Positions 57,120 to 64,000 of a stretch of DNA of 64,000 nt are shown in pieces. The notes under the pieces are model-generated. The model did not search any database. It saw only the letters and a program-made list of their open reading frames with translations, and was not told the DNA's origin. Each line of letters starts with the position of its first letter. Position 1 is the stretch's first letter. A program made the translations under genes and the position numbers. This DNA is from Ascaphus truei (lineage: Eukaryota > Chordata > Amphibia > Anura > Ascaphidae). The stretch covers positions 124,039,042-124,103,041 of the forward strand of contig CM071568.1 in the NCBI GenBank assembly GCA_036426205.1, written 5' to 3'.

Positions 57120-59215
57120 AACTCTCATTGATTAGTGCAACCAGTGTCTAAATAAGACACAACACAGATGAACATTTTCAATTTGTCCCAGTGTCTGAAG
57201 ACGAGATTACACAAGTGTTTCTCAAATTAAAACAAAGCAGCCAATGTGGACCTGACTTACTACAATCTAAGATCCTACGACTTGGTGCCCCAGCTATTGC
57301 CAAACCACTTCCTTAGTCAACTCTATTCTGTCTCCAGGCCATATCCCTAAGACCTGGAAAACTGCCTGAATTGTCCCAATCTTAAAGTGGTGACAAAAAC
57401 AGTCTCAAACTACTACTCTCTTGTCCCAATACTATCCAAAGTCATGGGAAAATGTGTTCACGCCCAGTTAAGAGATTTACTACACCAAGACAAATTTCCC
57501 TAGCCAATTCCAATCTGCCTTTTGCCCCAAACACTCCACCGTAACTACCCTTCTAAAAGTTTGCAATGAGCTCCAGTGTGGAATAGAACTGGGGCAAGTT
57601 ACGGGTGCAATATTCCTAGATTTTGCAAAGGCTTTTGATACTGTTCATCATGTTATCTTGCTAAACAAACTGCAGTGCTCTGGAATAGGGAAGCATGCTT
57701 TAAAATGGTTTCATTCCTACCCATCCGGTAGATCCCATCATATGTCTGTCTCGGGCTCTAATTCCAACCCCTTGGGTATAACCTGCGGGGTCGAGCATGG
57801 CTTTGTTCTGGGGGCCCCAGCTCTTCTCAGTGTTCATTAATGATCTTACTACAGCTTGTAAAGGAGCCTCAATACACATGTATGTGGGTGACACAATCTT
57901 ACATGTACACAGCCCTAGCCTCTCCGACCTTGAACACATACTTCAGTCTGTCTTTTTGAGACTTGACAATTGAATTTCCCAAAACAAACTGTTTTTAAAC
58001 GCTGACAAGACTGTAACAATAGTATTTGGGACCAGGGCTAGATTTTTAAAGCTTCCATTGAATGAGCTCCTGATCAGAACCAACATTAATACAGCCTAAC
58101 CCCCCTGTTACTAGTTGTAAATACTTGGGCATATGGTTTGACTCCAATTTAACATTTGGGTTGCACATTGATACCCTGACATCCAAACTAGTTATACTAT
58201 ATAGGAATAAATCCTCCCTAAGGCTGCGTCCATGGATAGTGCTTGCGGGCTGAGGCGCGGCAATGAGCCCCTATTGCCGCAATGAGAGCGGCTTTAGTAG
58301 GGGCTCGCCTACGCTTCTGCAAGCGCGCGGAAGCGTAGGTCTTGGCAAAATTGTACATTTTCGCGCTTGCCGGAGCGCAAAGCCGGTCACGTGAGCGGTT
58401 CGCCCAATGAGGGCGAACCAGCTCCGTGACGTCACTGGCCGTCTGCCGACATGCCCCCGGACGGCGCACTGTCTAAGGCCAGGGAAGGCACCCGCTTTCC
58501 CTCAGCGTGCCTCTGCCCGCAAGCTATATCCATGGACGCGGCCTTAGTCTGCTGGCCAGAAAGTGTATCGCACAGCAGATGCTAATGCCAATTCTAGACT
58601 ATGGGGACATAGTATATGGCTCGGCATCCCGAACTACCTTGGCAAACTTGATACCCTCTTCAATTCAATATGCCGTTTTGTCCTCCAAGGCAACTACAAC
58701 ACACCACTGCAAAATGCTCAAAGAACTAGATTGGTCATCACTCGAGTCTAGGTGCAAAGTTAATCTTTCCTGTCTTGCCTTCAAATACTTTCTAGGTAAG
58801 CTACCCGTTTATCTGAACACGCTCCTCACCCCTACCACATGCAGCACTTATCATCTGAGATCTGACTCCCAAAGACTGTTCATGGTCCCAAGGCTCAACA
58901 AAGTATCCGGCCGGTCCTCTTATCGTGCACCCCAAAACTGGAACAATTTACTGGGGACTCTCACAGCTGCCACCTGTCTAAGTTCTTTCAAAACTAAAGC
59001 TATCTCTCATTTTAATCTGGTCTGTAATTGTTACATATGCCTATAACATATCTCTTACTGGCATGCAATGCCTTGTATATAATGTATAACCCTGCTCACT
59101 TAATGTAATTATGTATTTGTAACCATGTATTTGTCATCACAACTCTGTGCCCAGGATATACTTGAAAACAAGAGGTAACTCAATGTATTACTTCCTGCTA
59201 AAACATTTTATAAAT
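57120..59215 (+). mobile_element. CR1/Rex-like LINE (Jockey group), degraded
   Basis: RT motifs are recognisable in pieces: NYYSLVPILSKVMGKCVHAQ (57400-57460), IFLDFAKAFDTVHH (57610-57650), GITCGVEHGFVLG (57775-57815), YVGDT in place of YADD (57881-57895), and a C-terminal LDYGDIVYGSAS plus APQNWNNLLGTLTA region (58590-58980). Stops and shifts are common. It ends in an ATAAATAA-like tail (59210-59220). A Harbinger MITE splits it at 58222. Confidence 0.85.
58222..58543. mobile_element. PIF/Harbinger-like MITE inside the LINE
   Basis: Ends GGCTGCGTCCATGGATA and, other strand, GGCCGCGTCCATGGATA are flanked by TAA (58219-58221) and TTA (58544-58546). The LINE frame reads through cleanly if the insert is skipped. 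Confidence 0.9.
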
Positions 59216-60550
59216 AAATGTGACAAGTGGTAAAATATAATAAACCTCATACAAAAGGTTTGAAAGTCTGCTGCCGGTCAACATAGATGGCTTGGCATCA
59301 CAGGGACTAGTATAAAAAGAAAAGAGAGCGCACGACTCTTAGTGTAAAAATGTTGATATAATGTGACAAAGTAAGGTGGTACGTACTGCACTTACAAAAA
59401 ATATCTTTAAAACATGGCATGTTTAGGGTACATGTTATCACTACAGCATTCCCACGGATATACTCCAGTCACTGTTTGAGCCCTTACAACAAACACAAGA
59501 CTCAGTTCTTTAGTGCTTCACTGACCTTCAAGGCTTGGAACCTACCAAATTCTTTAGCTCTAAAAACCAAAACTCTTAGCAAATCAGACCTTTTTATGAC
59601 ATTAACTGTCAAATGTCCTTTACATCTCTTTAATAATTTCTCCAGCAAAACAAACCTTAGTAATTCTGGTTCATCGCATAAAAACAAATGTTTATTTTGA
59701 AGATAAATACATAATAAAAAATATTACGAAATGGCGGTGACGTTCCAAATAAGTTATGGTATTCTTAAAAATGATTGCATGGTTTTCTGTTTCTAAGTGG
59801 AATCTCTATTTGATATTACTATCAGGATAACACTTCTGTTTCCTTCATCTTGGTTTTAACTCGTCTCTCATGGTGGAATGACTACGTCCTCACATCCTGG
59901 TGGAATCAATCATTCTGTGTCTCTCGCTTGTTGCCTGTCTCTCTTGCTTCAGCTAAAACTGCTCTATATTTATCCAGAGAAAACTAACCAGTCAGCTCTT
60001 GAGAATAACTCACTCCACTTCCAGCTAAGGTCTTGCAGCTAACTTGATTTCATCACATAAGAAACTGCCCACGCCTCCATACAGAGAATAAAATATGGCA
60101 TATGTACTGGAAGATTCTGAGAGATTCCGTCATAGCCTCTTCCCTCAGTTAAAACAACAGTTGTTAATAATCACTTACGGGTCAGCCTAAACTGGGTTTC
60201 CTTTATAGAGACTTTCAGGACAGCTGCACCCTCAATATAACTCCAATGTACGGTAACGGAATATATCCCAATATATACCAATTAAGAATATGCAATTGAC
60301 ATTTTGTCTTGATAACAGATTCACACATTACAATATAATTATCATTGAATTGGATTTCTTACATTAACCATCATAACGTTTCAAGAGCATTTACAGATGA
60401 GTTGTTTTTAGACGTTACTGTACTCGGAGTAGCCTAATTGCCGAAACTCAAAGCACACTCCATTTAATAGGAATATGAGGAACTACAGTAGATCCTAAAA
60501 GCAAAGCAGCCAACTGGGCCGAAATGAATACAGTAAAATATGTTCTAACA
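59216..60550. other. No gene recognised
   Basis: Unassigned A/T-rich sequence. A frame of 93 codons at 59419-59700 resembles nothing I know. Confidence 0.5.
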
Positions 60551-60554
60551 TATG

Positions 60555-60591
60555 CCCTTGAGGAAGTGAGCCTATCACGAAACGCGTAGGG
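60555..60591 (+). ncRNA. Hammerhead-ribozyme-like fold, candidate 2
   Basis: Stem I CCC (60555-60557) and GGG (60589-60591), core TTGAGGA (60558-60564), one extra A, stem II GTGA/TCAC (60566-60569 and 60575-60578), GAAA (60579-60582), a minimal self-complementary stem III ACGCGT (60582-60587), cleavage-position A at 60588. C3 is replaced by U. Confidence 0.45.
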
Positions 60592-61670
60592 TTTCTGGGG
60601 GATTTTATGTGATTGATTGACTGACTGATAGTTTTGCTGCCGCCTGGTAAGGCGAATCTGCGGAGCTCAGCGCCTACCTGTGTGGCGTTTAGCGAAAGAG
60701 AAGGGAGAAGGGACGCTTCCGCGTGTGCGCACACAAGGCACACGTGTTGCCTAGAGTTTGGGACTCCATCGGATCCCTGCGACGGACCTTTCCCCCCCTC
60801 AAGTGGGAGTCCTTTCCGGTGCTAACAGCGGAGTGGTGGGACCTGCGACGGCGGTCCCCAGTGCCCAGGAAAAGATTCCCCTCAGCCTGACTGTGCAATT
60901 CATTTTAGAGGATTGAACTACTCTGGCTGTGCCTTTTTGATTCCTGCTTGATTTGTGAGATTTCTTCCAAGCAAAGTTTGAAGAATCCTAAAAATTGGAC
61001 TGGACATTTCTTGCGTGGTCAGATTATATATCTGTTTTATCACTACTTATTGTTTTTTTTTTGTTTTTTTGGCGCCGGATTTTTCTCTTCTTTCCCTCAC
61101 AGGGAATTATAATAATACAATAAGCGCAGCAAAGTCAGACAATAGGAAAGGAAATCCCTGCCCCAGAGATCTTACATAATAATAGCATTATTTTCAGAGA
61201 GCCTGAAAAATGAATTTTCTCAGCAATGTTTCAGTACTCATCACTGAAACTTGGAATATCGCAGCATACTCTCCTCCCTTATGTGTTAGTCCCGACACAA
61301 TCTGATCCCAGGGACTGGCTCGCTGCGGCAGCCAATAGAAAGGAGCAAAGTCATTGGGAGGCAAAGCTGTATCTTTCTACTGCTGATGACGTGACCGTAC
61401 AGTATGTGTTTTTTTTGTGTGACGTGCGCTGACGAAAAAAACACTCATTGCATTTTATCTAATTTCTCTGCATTAAACAAAATGGAAAATGTTATTTAAG
61501 AAACTTGTAAAATAAACTTCTCGTCACCGTTGTGTAGGCATCTTGTAAAATATGCATACGTACATGAAAAGGGATTTTCCACAAATAGGCAGTTAGTTGC
61601 GCAGTAATTTGATTTTAGGATAAGCACGTGAAGAAACAAATATCTCCCAAATAGTGAAACCGCAGCTCGC
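60592..61670. other. PLE-associated and repeat DNA, no gene
   Basis: Follows the hammerhead-like fold and contains CpG-rich sequence, then a T-run (61049-61070) and a repeat-like segment (61140-61440). No coding similarity is seen. Confidence 0.5.
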
Positions 61671-62191
61671 TTCCTATGGAATACCAGACTGTGGAATGTC
61701 ACGATTCCTTCTATAGTACATTACTCCCCACCAGAGAGTCAAGGGTGAGGGAGGTTGGGCAGAAAAGTGATAAGAATAGACTGGGAAGCACACCCCCCTT
61801 GTTTATTACACAATATAGTCAAGCCAGTGGCCAAGTGAACAAGATAATTAACAAACATTGGGGCCTATTACGCATGGATCCCATCCTGGGAGAGTATACC
61901 AAAATGGGTCCTAAAATTGTCTATAGGAAGGCCAAGACTATTTCTAATTATCTATCTCCTAGTGTAATTCCAGATGTGGTACACCCGGTTTCCAAACATT
62001 TTTCAGAGTGTGTGAAGGGGGGTATTGAGAATTTCTCATTCTTGGGAATGGAGAGAATTTTACCTAAAATAAGGGGAGGAGATTTGGTAAAAAGGTTAGA
62101 CTGTAGAGAGTCCTACTGGATCTTCACGCTAAAAACCCGTTTTCCTGATGGAATAAATATTGAATGGAGTATTAATCATTTTCTGAAATGA
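61669..62191 (+). mobile_element. PLE-derived fragment, linker to C-terminus
   Basis: A 46-bp leader unit (61669-61714) joins directly to coding sequence for the region between RT and endonuclease: PLFITQYSQASGQVNKIINK and GLLRMDPILGEY, then SPSVIPDVVHPVSKHF and, after a gap lacking the GIY-YIG core, the terminal RLDCRESYWIFTLKTRFPDG. The open frame ends at 62189-62191. The same leader and joint recur at 63700 and 63953. Confidence 0.8.
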
Positions 62192-63290
62192 AACATTAAT
62201 AGATAGACACTTCAATTCTCATCTAATTAGGAACAAACGTAAAACAATTATGTCTGGTTGAGGATCATATTATCATGACTATACAATATGGTTCTAGTGT
62301 TCCAAATAAAGCAGTACAATTATGTAGTTAACAAGAAATGTTTTTAGTTCACGAAAAGTTAGCAACTCTGTACCAAAATTGAAAAACAATATGCAATGTT
62401 AATGTTTATGTCATTAGGTCGGGCGAGATATTTTACTCAATGGAAACAACTTTATTGACTCATGAAGGTTGTAATAAGGTCAACAAAGGAGAATTGCTTC
62501 AGATACATATGATTGTTTTTTCTGAGTTGTTTTTTATGATTTGTCCTGATTCTGTAACATAGTGTATAAGGATATATTGAATACAACTTTTTTCTGTTTA
62601 ATTCTTCCTCTGTTCTTCTGGAGGGCTGTACGAATGGTTTTAATATAGGTATAAGTTAGGATTATAGTTATTTATATATATATTTTTTTTTATATTGTTT
62701 GATTAAATTTTTGTTTTTAATTTGACAATCATTAGATGTTTTGCATGTATGGGGTACAGTCTGCCTAAATTAGTTTCATACAATTTAGAACTCTTTATGT
62801 GCCACACAGTGGGTGTATCACTTCCCCCATCAGTTGGTACATGCTATGGGTGTCTCCATAGGTTTATGGGGCATTTCCATTATTGTCTCCCTTGTGGTGG
62901 TCGTTTACACCGATATCTTGCCGCTTTTGCTGTATTTACACTCACAGAGCCACTCATGCGCATGCGCGCACATACAGGACAGTAGCTGTCCCCTTTAAGG
63001 GGATCGGGATTTCCCTTTTTTTTACCAAAGGCAAACTGCGCATGCGCGAGCAGTCGTGACCACCCTGGAACGCATCTCGCGAGATTTCGCCCTCCATTGC
63101 CCTGCTGTGCGTATCACAGAGCAGGAGTGCTTGGCAGGCGGATGTCTCAGGATCTGAACAGGTAGTTAGTCACTTCTGGCATAGCGCTGGCGCAGCTGTG
63201 TAGAATTAAACATTTATGCAAATTCCAAATAGTGTTTTTTGGCGCCAAAACGGCAGACTGTCCCTATATATAGTGTGTCATACCATGTTT
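62192..63290. other. PLE 3' flank and unassigned DNA
   Basis: A/T-rich to 62720, then CpG-containing DNA with GCGCATGCGCG (62955-62970) and TGCGCATGCGCGAG (63037-63050). No coding similarity is seen. Confidence 0.5.
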
Positions 63291-63297
63291 AAACTGA

Positions 63298-63341
63298 CTT
63301 CTTGATAAAGTGCAACTTTCATTGCACGAAACGCGTAGAAG
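63298..63341 (+). ncRNA. Hammerhead-ribozyme-like fold, candidate 3
   Basis: Stem I CTTC (63298-63301) and GAAG (63338-63341), core TTGATAA (63302-63308), one extra A, stem II GTGCAA/TTGCAC (63310-63315 and 63322-63327), GAAA (63328-63331), minimal stem III ACGCGT (63331-63336), cleavage-position A at 63337. Positions 3 and 8 are U and A, a pairing combination. Confidence 0.48.
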
Positions 63342-63699
63342 GTTGCAGCCTTCCACATTTTAATGCCTCTTTAATAAAGAAGATTTTTGCCAGACCTGCT
63401 GTCACCCCCTCTTTGCTGTGCGTTGCATCAACCTACTCTGTACTGGAATCTACCCTCTGGCGACAGCACGCAGATTGTGAGTAACCCTGGTGATTAACAC
63501 ATATATTTGTGAGTACTACTGGGGGCCAGCCCAATGAGGTTAGGGGTGGGTGTTTTCATGCAACTACCCCTGCCTTCAGGGTAACTGGAGCCCTTCCTAT
63601 AGTTGTACTGTATTTATGTCCCAGGAGGTTACCTCAATACTTATTTTTACATTACAAGTAATGGGACTACATACTTGAGCACCATATTACTCTTCTGTA

Positions 63700-64000
63700 C
63701 GCTTCCTATGGAATACCAGACTGTGGAATGTCACGATTCCTTCTATCGGATACTATTAGAGATAGTGAACAGGGGTTTGGAGATCATAGATTTTACCATT
63801 TGCTCTCAGCAAATCAATGTTGCTGCCCCTTCTCAAGTGGACCATACACAAAAGAAATAGGGAAGAAATAATCTCAATGTTTATTTCGATGACCACACAA
63901 CTGCAGGCGTTGGCTTCAAAATGACTGAAAAGATGTAGGGCCATATTCATGGTAGTACATTACTCCCCACCAGAGAGTCAAGGGTGAGGGAGGTTGGGCA
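63700..64000 (+). mobile_element. Second copy of the PLE-derived fragment, with a 208-bp difference
   Basis: 63700-63745 repeats the leader at 61669-61714. From 63953 the coding start recurs (AGTACATTACTCCCCACC). Between them lie ~208 bp absent from the first copy. The window ends within this copy. Confidence 0.85.

Noticed and set aside
1..64000. tRNA or rRNA genes
   Set aside because: No cloverleaf with a matching TTCRANNC loop or rRNA core was recognised by eye.

Overview
This window looks like a piece of a vertebrate nuclear genome, most likely an anuran amphibian. Two vertebrate genes lie head to head: ACOT13 (minus strand, exons 1 and 2) and TDP2 (plus strand, all seven exons). They share a GC-rich intergenic promoter, and this arrangement is conserved in vertebrates. 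Most other bases are transposable elements typical of frogs: Penelope-like elements (PLEs), L1/Tx1-like and CR1/Rex-like LINEs, PIF/Harbinger, hAT, Tc1 and Tigger elements, and an endogenous retrovirus. The frog assignment is an inference from repeat style. The vertebrate assignment is firm.

Layout. 1-13130: an endogenous retrovirus (ERV) with gamma-type env, lacking the first ~96 bp of its 5' LTR. It is interrupted by a LINE in gag (17-bp target duplication) and a Tigger transposon in integrase (TA duplication). 13131-15192: a PLE on the minus strand into which the ERV inserted. 15200-24950: MITEs, an L1-like ORF1, a CR1-like fragment and unassigned DNA. 24955-27630: a second, degraded PLE on the plus strand, broken by a solo LTR and a hAT MITE. 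28335-30097: a hAT-like element with a long C/T minisatellite.

30999-34204: ACOT13 exons 2 and 1 (minus). 34205-35022: bidirectional promoter. 35023-56438: TDP2, predicted 365 residues with the whole catalytic set. Between TDP2 exons 1 and 2 the block 33494-40150 is repeated at 40176-43988 with many small indels. This includes ACOT13 exon 1, the promoter and TDP2 exon 1. The noise pattern suggests unmerged contig ends rather than a real duplication. 57120-59215: a LINE carrying a Harbinger MITE. 60500-64000: PLE-derived DNA.

The most interesting signal is a set of three hammerhead-ribozyme-like folds (32226-32273, 60555-60591, 63298-63341) in PLE-like DNA. They share one architecture and a core that covaries at positions 3 and 8. 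One sits in a 1.48-kb segment flanked by nearly identical ~240-bp direct repeats inside ACOT13 intron 1.

Functionally, ACOT13 (mitochondrial acyl-CoA thioesterase) and TDP2 (5'-tyrosyl DNA phosphodiesterase) are linked by the shared promoter, not by a common pathway. The remainder is a record of nested transposition.
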